Positions 6,875 through 13,778 are shown, counted from the first letter of the stretch. The stretch is 19,644 nucleotides of DNA from Thermoplasmatales archaeon (GCA_023128855.1 JAGMDE010000027.1:1-19644), one strand, 5' to 3'. Notes: a model not told the origin generated them from the letters alone. Program-made: numbers and translations.

Positions 6875-7655
6875 AACTGATAAATCATTTGAATATCTAC
6901 AAAAAATTGCAGATATCTTAGAAGAACCCATTTGTATTCTTGGCGGATGGGCAGTATATTACACAGTAAATGATCTTTATAAAAAAGACAAAGGACCAAA
7001 TTATCTTGGATCAAAAGACATTGACTTAGGATTTCACCTTGATGCCAATCTTGATAAAAATAAACTAAAAAATACGACCATTGGAACTTCAATAAAAACT
7101 TTAGACGATAATGGGTTCATACCACAAGGATTTCGATATTATAAGGACATAAATGTCGAAACAGGAAAAGAACTAACTCCCGAAGAATCTAAGAAAGAAC
7201 AAACACACAATATATTCAAAATATACGTAGATTTATTAGTAGATGAAATACATCCTAATTTTGAAGAAATATTTGGATTTGTTCCGGCAGATGAACCTCT
7301 ACTTTCATCGGTATTTCTCAATAAGAGTAACAGAAGAGAAATTAGTCAACTCAATCATCTCTTATGGTTGCCAATGCCTGAAATTCTTCTTGCTACCAAA
7401 ATTATAAGTTTACCTAAAAGAACAAAGGATGAAAAGCTGATAAAAGATATTTGCGATATATATGTACTTAGTTTTTATTCAGGAGAAAAAGTAAATAAAC
7501 TAATAAATAAAACTCTTGAATTAGTTAATAAAGAAAATCTGGAGAAATTAAGGCCTTATCTGAAATCTGACAAAGAATTTATCCAAGCTGGAGAAGCTAT
7601 ACAAATCGAAGCAGAGGCAATAAAAAATCTTTTCAAGGAATTAATCAAAACTTGA
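6852..7655 (+). CDS. AbiEii-like nucleotidyltransferase (putative toxin)
   Basis: 267 residues. It has a polymerase-beta-superfamily nucleotidyltransferase signature: ILGGWAVYY (29-37) as the G-G loop and SKDIDLGF (54-61), with D56 and D58 as metal-binding aspartates. The downstream region includes IYVDLLVDE, which could supply the third acidic residue. Family members such as AbiEii/MenT transfer nucleotides, for MenT to tRNA 3' ends, and act as toxins. The ATG at 6852 overlaps the upstream regulator by 23 bases, implying coupled translation. Length and motifs look intact, unlike the truncated relative at 11005. The substrate here is unknown. Confidence 0.75.
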   Translation: MPLYQKIETDKSFEYLQKIADILEEPICILGGWAVYYTVNDLYKKDKGPNYLGSKDIDLGFHLDANLDKNKLKNTTIGTSIKTLDDNGFIPQGFRYYKDINVETGKELTPEESKKEQTHNIFKIYVDLLVDEIHPNFEEIFGFVPADEPLLSSVFLNKSNRREISQLNHLLWLPMPEILLATKIISLPKRTKDEKLIKDICDIYVLSFYSGEKVNKLINKTLELVNKENLEKLRPYLKSDKEFIQAGEAIQIEAEAIKNLFKELIKT

Positions 7656-7689
7656 AAATTATGTCAATATATTCAAATTAGAGATTCAA

Positions 7690-7795
7690 TCTCTAATCAT
7701 TGCATACATAGGACTCTTAACCTCTAATCACTGTACACTGATTAGAGTCTCTTAAGAGAAATTTTAATTATAATCAAGTTTTATGATTAGATGAT
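7690..7795 (+). repeat. Repeat copy G (long-form M2)
   Basis: CTCTAATCATTGCATACATA is followed by CTTAACC, CTCTAATCA (7722-7730), and TGATTAGAG (7739-7747), a perfect 9-bp inverted repeat, then the palindrome TCTCTTAAGAGA (7748-7759). Positions 7716-7791 match 894-969 of copy A at 72 of 76 bases. It fills the first part of the 404-base gap 7656-8059. Confidence 0.85.
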
Positions 7796-7803
7796 GATAT
7801 TGA

Positions 7804-7938
7804 TGCCTAACAAGTTTCAGAATATTTTTATGCCAGATTTGTAAAAAATTATCAAATTTTTCCTGCCTAAACGGAAAAATTTTGTTAATTTTAAGGGAGA
7901 AATAATTCCAGCCCAAATGGTAAAATTTTTATTAATTA
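7804..7938 (+). repeat. Degenerate AT-rich direct repeats
   Basis: Three loosely similar segments start with GCC at 7832, 7865 and 7911. Each consists of GCC plus a few bases, then a run such as GGAAAAATTTT or GGTAAAATTTTT followed by TTAAT or ATCAA. Similarity is partial and the spacing irregular (33 and 46 bases). No gene is seen here. Confidence 0.35.
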
Positions 7939-7960
7939 AAACCTGCTAGGTATGGAATTG
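7935..7960 (+). repeat. Repeat half-copy (M1 only)
   Basis: ATTAAAACCTGCTAGGTATG is an M1 core (CTGCTAGGTA at 7943-7952) without a neighbouring M2. It marks the left border of the DUF2178 operon unit. Confidence 0.8.
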
Positions 7961-7971
7961 TTATAGAAAAT

Positions 7972-8043
7972 TATAAATACTAGATGTTATATACATCTAA
8001 CATAATGTTAGAAATAAATAACAAAATGTTAAAAATAAACAAC
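7972..8043 (+). promoter_or_regulatory. Promoter and operator-like repeats of the DUF2178/XRE operon
   Basis: TTATAAATAC (about 7971-7980) is a TATA-like box. It is followed by TAGATGT-N5-ACATCTA (7981-7999), a perfect 7-bp inverted repeat. AATGTTAGAAATAAATAAC at 8004-8022 recurs with two changes at 8025-8043, a 21-bp offset. The XRE protein at the end of the operon is a plausible ligand. Confidence 0.5.
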
Positions 8044-8059
8044 TATGGGAGATAAAAAT

Positions 8060-8467
8060 ATGAAAGAAAAAATGACAATTATGGTAGGAGCCGGAATTGC
8101 AGTATTAGTAATATTTACATTTATATTTTATTTAACAGCAAAAGAAACTATTGAACTTTTTGATATAGCCTCAATATTAATAGTGATGATAATATTGATA
8201 ACATCTATATATCTTATATGGGACAGACTAAAAAATATAAGAGCAGGACTACCCGCACAAGATGAAAGATTAAAATTGGCAGGATATAAAGCAGGATATT
8301 ATGGATTTATTGCTGCAATATGGAGTGCCATAGGAAGTAATCTTGGATATAATATACTCTTTGATCAAGAATTAAGAGGTGGACTTGTTGTTGCAGCTGT
8401 AGTATTAGTATCTGGGATAGTATTTATGTTTTCATACTTATATTTCGCAAGAAAAGGAGATCTATAA
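8060..8467 (+). CDS. DUF2178-like membrane protein
   Basis: 135 residues from the ATG at 8060. That start is chosen over an in-frame ATG at 8045 because GGGAGAT (8047-8053) sits at Shine-Dalgarno distance from 8060. Four hydrophobic segments are visible (about 7-25, 32-52, 76-95, 105-127). Between the second and third is a cytoplasmic-loop motif, QDERLKLAGYKAGYY, that marks the DUF2178 family as I know it. The family is poorly understood and is often found next to an XRE-type regulator, as here. A second protein of the same type starts 14 bases downstream. Confidence 0.75.
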   Translation: MKEKMTIMVGAGIAVLVIFTFIFYLTAKETIELFDIASILIVMIILITSIYLIWDRLKNIRAGLPAQDERLKLAGYKAGYYGFIAAIWSAIGSNLGYNILFDQELRGGLVVAAVVLVSGIVFMFSYLYFARKGDL

Positions 8468-8481
8468 AGAAAGGAGATAAA

Positions 8482-8883
8482 ATGGAACAAAAATATGTAT
8501 ATTATATGTTGATTGGTTTTGTAATAATTGCTCTAGCTATGGCGTTATTTTTACTGTGGGAAGAATTACCCTTTGCCATCAGTGGTGCAGTCCTTGCTTC
8601 AGGTTTAATTTTTCAATATTATGGTTTATATAACCTCACAAAACAAAAAATTAAGGATAAAGACAGCTATATACTTGATGAGCGAGTTAAAAAGTTGGGT
8701 TATTATGCACTAAACCTAGCGTGGGAGATAACAATGCTTTTTATGGTTTTTCTTTTATTCGCGGATCTTCTAAATATAATTAAGATGACTGCATGGCAGG
8801 CTATTGGATTAACATTCATATTTTGGTGTATAATTGCAGTGATCTTGCAGTTGAGCTTCTACAGAATAGGAGATGTAGACTAA
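8482..8883 (+). CDS. Second DUF2178-like membrane protein
   Basis: 133 residues with four predicted membrane segments (about 7-25, 30-48, 76-96, 104-126). The loop motif LDERVKKLGYYALNLAW sits in the same place as in the preceding protein, so the two are probably diverged duplicates that may form a heteromeric membrane complex. AAAGGAGAT just before the ATG is a strong ribosome-binding site. The XRE regulator gene follows after 12 bases in the same operon. Confidence 0.75.
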   Translation: MEQKYVYYMLIGFVIIALAMALFLLWEELPFAISGAVLASGLIFQYYGLYNLTKQKIKDKDSYILDERVKKLGYYALNLAWEITMLFMVFLLFADLLNIIKMTAWQAIGLTFIFWCIIAVILQLSFYRIGDVD

Positions 8884-8895
8884 AGGCGAGATGAT

Positions 8896-9090
8896 ATGAA
8901 AACAAGAATAAAAGAATTAAGAGCGCGATATGATCTGACTCAAGAAGATCTTGCTAGGATAGTAAAAGTAAGACGAGAAACAATAGTATTTCTAGAGAAA
9001 GGAAAGTACAACCCCTCATTAAAAATGGCACACGATGTCGCTAAAGCACTTAAAACAACCATTGATGAATTATTCATTTTTGATGATTAA
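8896..9090 (+). CDS. XRE-family helix-turn-helix regulator
   Basis: 64 residues, a single Cro/CI-type domain with no effector module. KTRIKELRARYDLTQEDLARIVKVRRETIVFLEKGKYNPSL shows the classic helix 2-turn-helix 3 (TQEDLARIVKVRRETIVFLE, about 15-34). It ends with AKALKTTIDELF, the usual C-terminal helix of the short YgzD-like regulators. As the last gene of the DUF2178 operon, it probably represses that operon at the inverted and direct repeats upstream of 8060. The stop lies two bases before repeat copy H. Confidence 0.9.
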   Translation: MKTRIKELRARYDLTQEDLARIVKVRRETIVFLEKGKYNPSLKMAHDVAKALKTTIDELFIFDD

Positions 9091-9092
9091 TG

Positions 9093-9300
9093 AACCTGCT
9101 AAGTATGATAATTAAATCTGACAAACTCTAATCACAAAACATAAAGCGATTCTTAACCTCTAATCACTGTACATATATAGAGGTTCAAACTCTAATCATC
9201 AAAGATGACGCGAGTTTAAGGCTCTTATCACTGTTTATAATACTAATCTTAGTCTCTAGTTACTGTATCCATAAACCTGCTAGGTATGAAATTAATTCTT
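9093..9300 (+). repeat. Repeat cluster H (several modules in tandem)
   Basis: M1 variant AACCTGCTAAGTATGATAAT (9093-9112) is followed by M2 (CTAATCACTGTAC at 9160-9172). A second degenerate M2 follows (CTCTAATCATCAAAG ... CTCTTATCACTGT, 9190-9233), then a third, weaker one (CTAATCTTAGTCTCTAG, from 9243), then a clean M1 (CTGCTAGGTA at 9277-9286). It is the most complex cluster in the window and looks like stepwise accretion or deletion of intervening units. Confidence 0.8.
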
Positions 9301-9339
9301 TAGCAAATCTTAAAAAATACAGAACATTTAACAAATATT

Positions 9340-9687
9340 ATGGATGAGAAAGTTGATGAATATATAAATAAACAAAAATCCCCGCAAAAAGAGATTTGTC
9401 AGAGATTAAGAAAAATCATTCTAAAAACATATCCTGAAATCAATGAAGAAATGAAAGTAGGAGTTCCATGTTATGGCCTTACTAAAGAAGAGCCATGTGG
9501 AAAATATTACATAGCTGCATTAAAAGATCACGTCAACCTAGGTTTTTCATTAAAAGGACTAACAAAAGAAGAAATAAAATTTTTTGAAGGAACTGGAAAA
9601 ACAATGAAGCATATTAAGGTTTATTCAATAAAAGAAATGGATGAGGGAAAGATAATAAAGTTGATTAAACTAGTAAAAGAAAAATAA
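9340..9687 (+). CDS. DUF1801 (YdhG/YdeI-like) protein
   Basis: 115 residues. EYINKQKSPQKEICQRLRKIILKTYPEINEEMKVGVPCYG (about 7-46) carries the family hallmark: a helical start followed by EEM-x-G-VPCY. Then come the beta strands KYYIAALKDHVNLGF and the helix-rich end. The fold is a small alpha/beta domain related to frataxin-like/YdhG proteins; the biochemical role is unknown. It is common in bacteria and rarer in archaea, so horizontal gain is plausible. No clear Shine-Dalgarno sequence precedes the ATG. The stop codon TAA (9685-9687) overlaps the start of repeat half-copy I. Confidence 0.8.
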   Translation: MDEKVDEYINKQKSPQKEICQRLRKIILKTYPEINEEMKVGVPCYGLTKEEPCGKYYIAALKDHVNLGFSLKGLTKEEIKFFEGTGKTMKHIKVYSIKEMDEGKIIKLIKLVKEK

Positions 9688-9710
9688 CCGGCTAGGTATG
9701 AAATTATTTC
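9686..9710 (+). repeat. Repeat half-copy I (M1 only)
   Basis: AACCGGCTAGGTATGAAATT forms the entire 16-base gap between the stop of the DUF1801 gene and the stop of the convergent small membrane protein, overlapping both ends. Confidence 0.75.
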
Positions 9711-9865
9711 TTACCTTTGTAGGACAGAACGCCCATAGTTACAAGTGATACTATTACTAAAATGGCTCCTACAATAGTTATATATCTTCCCGAATACTCA
9801 CTTCCCAATAATAATCCTAAACCAATTCCTCCAATAATGCCTGTGGTTAATCCAATTTTTTCCAT
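9704..9865 (-). CDS. 53-residue two-TM membrane protein
   Basis: A short gene supported by its ribosome-binding site: GGGGAAGG lies 7 bases before the ATG. The product starts MEKIGLTTGIIGGIGLGLL, a glycine-rich hydrophobic helix (about 4-21). A short polar link (SEYSGRY) and a second hydrophobic helix (about 29-47) follow, then the basic tail SYKGKK. It resembles other tiny archaeal membrane peptides of unknown role. It might be a toxin-like or stress peptide, but nothing shows this. It is convergent with the DUF1801 gene, with only half-repeat I between them. Confidence 0.7.
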   Translation of the reverse strand: MEKIGLTTGIIGGIGLGLLLGSEYSGRYITIVGAILVIVSLVTMGVLSYKGKK

Positions 9866-9911
9866 AGCTATACCTTCCCCAGATCATTGGTCTGTATTTG
9901 TTCCGTGCTAA

Positions 9912-10040
9912 AATAACTTGCTAATTATGATTAATTATTTCTTAAAATTCTAATCATAAAATGCAATACGACTCTTAACCTCTAATCACTGTACATCTAC
10001 GTGAATCTTAAATTCTAATCATAAATAATATTAGAGTTTT
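9912..10040 (+). repeat. Repeat copy J (M1 variant + M2)
   Basis: AACTTGCTAATTATGATTAA, then TTCTAATCATAAAATGCAAT, CTTAACC and CTAATCACTGTAC (9982-9994). A second hairpin half follows (TTCTAATCATAAATAATATT then AGAG, about 10013-10036). It lies upstream of the regulator gene at 10113. Confidence 0.8.
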
Positions 10041-10044
10041 AAAT

Positions 10045-10112
10045 TGTAAAAATTACAAAATTGTAAACTAGAGGATAAAATATATAAATAAGTTTTAACT
10101 TATAGTTTACAT
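10045..10112 (+). promoter_or_regulatory. Promoter and operators of the regulator/nucleotidyltransferase pair
   Basis: TGTAA-AAA-TTACA (10045-10057) is a perfect small inverted repeat. TGTAAAC (10062-10068) and GTTTACA (10104-10110) form a wider inverted pair that brackets the TATA-like AATATATAAATA (10079-10090). That box is about 29 bases before the ATG at 10113, so the mRNA is probably leaderless or nearly so. This suits autorepression by the encoded winged-helix protein. Confidence 0.5.
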
Positions 10113-11003
10113 ATGCTTTCAAAAAATGAGATAAAAGCGTTTGGTTTACTCCCAGGAACGATAACACAATTAGCCAAAGAACTAGAAATCTCAAAAGTTG
10201 CTTCATTCAAAATCACAGAAAAACTTGTCGAAGATGGCCTATCAAATAAAAATCGTCAAGGCAAAGAAGTAACCGTCACTAAAGAAAAAACAATTCACGC
10301 ACAAGAACTTGAAGAAATAATACATAATTTTTCAAGGCTTCCAATTGAAGAATTACTCTCACATTCTTCCCTCCCATTACTATCAATATTGGATTACCCA
10401 TTAAATTCAGAAGAAATAAGACAGATTCTCAATATAACTAGGCAATGGACATATAAACAAATTAAAAATTTAAGTCAATATGGGATAATACTCAAAGAAA
10501 AAGAAGGGTATAGAGTAAACCCTATTCATAATAAAATACATAGTTTTGCTAGGCATTACTATATTTACAAAAATAATCAAGAGATAAGAAAAATCTCAGA
10601 AGATGCGCAAATAATATGGCAACATGGAAACGAAATTTTATTTAAAACAAAAAAAGATCTAACGAAACATCCAACAACAGCAGTAACTGCTTTTTCAAAA
10701 TATAATCTACCATTATTAGGAGACATAAAATATTACTACAATACCAAAAGAAAACTACAAACCAGTGATATTATTTTACATACAATCTTAATAAATCCCC
10801 AAAGTAAAGCATACAATGCATATGCATGTCTTTTATATGAAAAAACCCAGCCTAAAAACATAATAAAAAAGGCAAGAATATACAATCTTACGGGACATAT
10901 CAAAGATATAATCCTATTTTTAGAAAAACAAAAATCCGATAAAAAATTTTTACCAGCCTGGGATGAATATGAATCAATAGCAAAACAATATGGAGTAAGA
11001 TAA
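10113..11003 (+). CDS. Winged-helix regulator, probable antitoxin of a nucleotidyltransferase pair
   Basis: 296 residues. A helix-turn-helix near the N terminus (GTITQLAKELEISKVASFKITEKLVEDGL, about 15-43) is followed by a second winged-helix-like stretch (SILDYPLNSEEIRQILNITRQWTYKQIKNLSQYGIILKE, about 91-129). The C-terminal half has alternating strands and helices with no recognised motif and ends with WDEYESIAKQYGVR. This layout is common in archaeal regulators encoded immediately before a small nucleotidyltransferase. Here the next ATG is two bases after the stop, and its product carries the G-G...D-I-D motif. The pair looks like a second nucleotidyltransferase toxin-antitoxin-type module, now broken in its second gene. 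Confidence 0.65.
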   Translation: MLSKNEIKAFGLLPGTITQLAKELEISKVASFKITEKLVEDGLSNKNRQGKEVTVTKEKTIHAQELEEIIHNFSRLPIEELLSHSSLPLLSILDYPLNSEEIRQILNITRQWTYKQIKNLSQYGIILKEKEGYRVNPIHNKIHSFARHYYIYKNNQEIRKISEDAQIIWQHGNEILFKTKKDLTKHPTTAVTAFSKYNLPLLGDIKYYYNTKRKLQTSDIILHTILINPQSKAYNAYACLLYEKTQPKNIIKKARIYNLTGHIKDIILFLEKQKSDKKFLPAWDEYESIAKQYGVR

Positions 11004-11004
11004 T

Positions 11005-11196
11005 ATGAAAATGTTTGATAGTAATTACATAGAAAAAGAACTAAAGAGCATCAACAAAAATCTATCGAAACAAGTAAGCATCTACATCTTTGGCGGAGGA
11101 GCAATGAGTTTTTTTGATCTTAAAACAGCTACAAAAGACATTGATGTTATCCTACCTTCAGAATCAGAAGCATCAGCATTGATTAAAACCTGCTAG
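11005..11196 (+). pseudogene. Nucleotidyltransferase gene truncated by the repeat
   Basis: 63 residues remain. YIFGGGAMSFFDLKTATKDIDVIL (27-50) holds the glycine loop (30-32) and the metal-binding D-I-D (45-47) of a DUF6036-like or MNT-type nucleotidyltransferase, a family usually well over 150 residues long. The frame then runs into repeat copy K: the last residues, ALIKTC, and the stop TAG (11194-11196) are encoded by repeat sequence (TTGATTAAAACCTGCTAG). The third acidic residue and the C-terminal half are missing, so it is probably inactive. The ATG lies two bases after the regulator's stop. Confidence 0.75.
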
Positions 11197-11206
11197 GTAT
11201 GATTAA
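11178..11206 (+). repeat. Repeat half-copy K inside a gene end
   Basis: ATTGATTAAAACCTGCTAGG followed by TATGATTAATT. From CATTGATT through TATGAT it is identical to copy M at 14315-14341, and the left M2 core is replaced by nucleotidyltransferase coding sequence. It also abuts the stop of the minus-strand gene at 11207. Confidence 0.85.
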
Positions 11207-12406
11207 TTAAACCTGGAATATCAACTCATAAGCAAGAAGATCCCCACTCAACGTTTTTTCTATATCTAGCAACTTTTCTTCAGTCCAATCATTACCATCT
11301 ACACTTTGAATAGGATCACCGCGAGAAAGATACCATGATTTTAAAACCTCAAACGCAGAATAGTTTTCCATAAGCCATCCACGTCCAAAACGAGGAAAAG
11401 AACCAGAAATCATATCAGAACGATTCCGCCCTTCATTAAAAATTTCATACTGCTGAGAATCACTCATAACAAACTCATCAGAAATAGGCTCATACCAAAT
11501 ACCGCCCCTATACGCACCCCACTCATAAAGAATCATGCTACTGTTGACACTATAACTATCTAAAATATTATTTCCAACACTCATGAAATGCTCTAACATC
11601 AAACCCCAACAATCAATAGGCTCCCAACCGCTGGATGGACTACCAATTAAAAAATCATAACCACTTAGATTATAATCATAAGGCTCAGCATTATAACAAG
11701 GATGAACCCACTCGCTCTCAGCGACATTACGGTGAGTAACTGTAACACCTACAAAACCAGAAAAAATACTTCTAATACTTGGTAAAATCTCCTGAGACCA
11801 GACAGAACCATTGACTTCATCCCACACAAGTTTATTCAACTCATTAACAGTAGAAAAAGCCTCAACATTATAAGCCTCAGCGATACTAGCCCAACTTGAA
11901 ACAACAGGCGTAAACATATCTAATAGATCCTTCCCTCTTTGATAACGAACATCAGGATCAGGTTCTTCCCATTCAAAACCACGTCCATCATCAAAATTAG
12001 GATGCATAGGATTAGGAATTAATAAAATCCTAAAACCCTCACGCCTCAAAGCCTGTAAATAAAAAATAAAAACATCATCACAAAGTGTCACCACCTCATC
12101 ACTATCATTAATAATCACATCAGGTCCCATCATAACAGTATCAACACCAGCATTTCTTAAAACATCTGATTTCAAAAGAATATTACGAACTTCATCCAAC
12201 CTTGAACCCCAGACACCACGGTAAAAAGCCGTATAATTGGAATAATCCAAAACAACAGGCTCCTTAAAATCACTCCACCATGAATCAAAATCGTTATCCT
12301 CGACAAGATTATCATCACTTGTTTTTTTATCGTTTGAAATACAACCTGCTATAAAAAAACACACAACATTCAACAAAATAATTACAAATATTAACTTCGA
12401 GGACAT
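11207..12406 (-). CDS. Lipoprotein, glycoside-hydrolase-like TIM barrel
   Basis: 399 residues. The signal peptide ends in a lipobox-like FIAGC (18-22), so C22 is the likely lipid-anchored cysteine, followed by a short acidic linker. The rest reads as a (beta/alpha)8 barrel. FYRGVWGSRLDEVRN (61-75) and GVDTVMMGPDV are early strands, and GFRILLIPNP (124-133) is a strand ending in a Pro-rich loop. FSTVNEL (184-190) has E189 as candidate acid/base, and MILYEWGAYRGG (291-302) has E295 as candidate nucleophile. Two glutamates on barrel strands 4 and 7 is the clan GH-A arrangement; the closest feel is GH113-like. The substrate is unknown. GGAG upstream of the ATG supports the start. It is convergent with the truncated nucleotidyltransferase and ends at repeat K. 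Confidence 0.6.
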   Translation of the reverse strand: MSSKLIFVIILLNVVCFFIAGCISNDKKTSDDNLVEDNDFDSWWSDFKEPVVLDYSNYTAFYRGVWGSRLDEVRNILLKSDVLRNAGVDTVMMGPDVIINDSDEVVTLCDDVFIFYLQALRREGFRILLIPNPMHPNFDDGRGFEWEEPDPDVRYQRGKDLLDMFTPVVSSWASIAEAYNVEAFSTVNELNKLVWDEVNGSVWSQEILPSIRSIFSGFVGVTVTHRNVAESEWVHPCYNAEPYDYNLSGYDFLIGSPSSGWEPIDCWGLMLEHFMSVGNNILDSYSVNSSMILYEWGAYRGGIWYEPISDEFVMSDSQQYEIFNEGRNRSDMISGSFPRFGRGWLMENYSAFEVLKSWYLSRGDPIQSVDGNDWTEEKLLDIEKTLSGDLLAYELIFQV

Positions 12407-12461
12407 ACTAACTCCAAATAAATGGGAAATTCTACAAACTTAAAAATTTATTTATAAAATA

Positions 12462-12487
12462 TAGCAGGTTTTACCCTGATTTCATTT
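12462..12487. repeat. Inverted M1 fragment and left copy of a 19-bp direct repeat
   Basis: TAGCAGGTTTTA (12462-12473) is the reverse complement of part of M1 (TAAAACCTGCTA), the only reverse-orientation fragment I found in an intergenic position. It merges into TTTTACCCTGATTTCATTT (12469-12487), which recurs exactly at 13760-13778 on the other side of the serine hydrolase gene. Confidence 0.7.
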
Positions 12488-12495
12488 TTATAATA

Positions 12496-13692
12496 TTATA
12501 GTTCATCAGCCTTCTCAAATAATGCTTTCATGATTTCTCTTCTGGCTTCACTTTCCTCGGGCAATGGGTTTTTTAAAATAATAGAGCGAAAAAATGCAAA
12601 CTGATTCCAAAAAAAGAGTATGCCGACCTTATCAGAATACCGCATCCTCAATTCAGCACCAGCACCATGATGCCTTCCACCATGCCCACCATATATTTCC
12701 CCATCGTCATATTCTTTAAAATACCAACCAAACCCATGATTATGCCCCTCATCAAGAGAGTCAGGATATTGAGCACTATGCATTTCCTCAACGGATTCTT
12801 CACTTAAAATTCGAACTCCATCATAGATACCACCACTAGTATGCATTATCAGAAAATGTGAAAAATCTGATATGGTAGTTTTCACGCCTCCTGCTGCATG
12901 ATAGGTAGGTTCTAAGTAGGGCATTGGAAGATAAACACCTCTTACCCAAAGATATAGCCCTGCAAGTTCATCTTTGTCGTAATCAGAAAAATAAAAGCTT
13001 GTGTTGTACATTTGTAACGGCTCAAAGATATTTTCTTGGCAATAATCTGCATATGATTGATTTGTGATTTGTTGTAGAGCATAACTTAAGATTTCATTAT
13101 TCTGTGTAGAATAACACACGTCTTCCCCTGGAGCATAATCATTCCAAACTTTTGAGCTATAAAATGACCCGCCAGGAAGAAAATAATCATCTAGCAGACT
13201 ATATGGTAATTTTAAAACCGTAAAATATAATAGAAATCTTAAAGTCGTATCAGGAATGCTAGATTGATGGGCCATCAACATTCTAATTGTAATATTTACT
13301 TTAGGATACTTTGGATTTTTTAAATCAAAAGGTAGATACTCACTAACATTGTCATCAAGACCAATTAAACCAGACTCGTTAAGCTGCATAATTGCTACTG
13401 CACAAACCGATTTTGAAGTAGAGCCTATTGGATAGACTGTATCAGGAGTTGCTTTTCTTTTATCTAAAGGATTTAGATCAGCATATCCATATCCCTTTGC
13501 CCATACCGTTGTATTATTTTTTACAATACAGACAGCTATCGATGGCAAATGTCCGTATCTCATTAATTCTTCAATTCTAGCATCAAAATCGTCAGCTGCC
13601 TCGTTTTCAATGCCTTCTTCTATACCTATGGTGATAGGTATTGTGCTTAAAATCAAACACAGAATCAATAGAGAGATAATTATTTTTTTCAT
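12496..13692 (-). CDS. Secreted beta-lactamase-family serine hydrolase
   Basis: 398 residues. A signal peptide covers about 1-23. The serine beta-lactamase/D-Ala-D-Ala carboxypeptidase fold of class C type is shown by GSTSKSV (S91 nucleophile, K94 general base), CYSTQNN (Y194; usual YxN, here Y-S-T followed by Q-N) and GGHGG (335-339) as the K/H-T-G-like third motif. The domain also has AHQSSIPD and AGGVKTTISDFSHF, standard in family beta-lactamase (PF00144). Members include peptidases, esterases and amidases, so the substrate cannot be named; archaea lack murein, so a role in peptide or ester hydrolysis outside the cell is more likely than true penicillin resistance. An exact 19-bp direct repeat flanks the gene. 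No strong ribosome-binding site is seen. Confidence 0.85.
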   Translation of the reverse strand: MKKIIISLLILCLILSTIPITIGIEEGIENEAADDFDARIEELMRYGHLPSIAVCIVKNNTTVWAKGYGYADLNPLDKRKATPDTVYPIGSTSKSVCAVAIMQLNESGLIGLDDNVSEYLPFDLKNPKYPKVNITIRMLMAHQSSIPDTTLRFLLYFTVLKLPYSLLDDYFLPGGSFYSSKVWNDYAPGEDVCYSTQNNEILSYALQQITNQSYADYCQENIFEPLQMYNTSFYFSDYDKDELAGLYLWVRGVYLPMPYLEPTYHAAGGVKTTISDFSHFLIMHTSGGIYDGVRILSEESVEEMHSAQYPDSLDEGHNHGFGWYFKEYDDGEIYGGHGGRHHGAGAELRMRYSDKVGILFFWNQFAFFRSIILKNPLPEESEARREIMKALFEKADEL

Positions 13693-13759
13693 TTCTTTTT
13701 CATCTTATCATATTCTACTAATATTAAAAATATCTTAAACAATATATAAATGTTCCGAA

Positions 13760-13778
13760 TTTTACCCTGATTTCATTT
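13760..13778. repeat. Right copy of the 19-bp direct repeat
   Basis: TTTTACCCTGATTTCATTT, identical to 12469-12487. The two copies bracket the beta-lactamase-family gene with its own promoter region, a 1291-bp unit. Confidence 0.75.

Noticed and set aside
12343..12352. ACAACCTGCTA, resembling an M1 core
   Set aside because: It lies inside the signal-peptide coding region of the lipoprotein gene at 11207-12406 and encodes the lipobox Ala-Gly-Cys on the minus strand. The match stops after CTGCTA, so it is chance.
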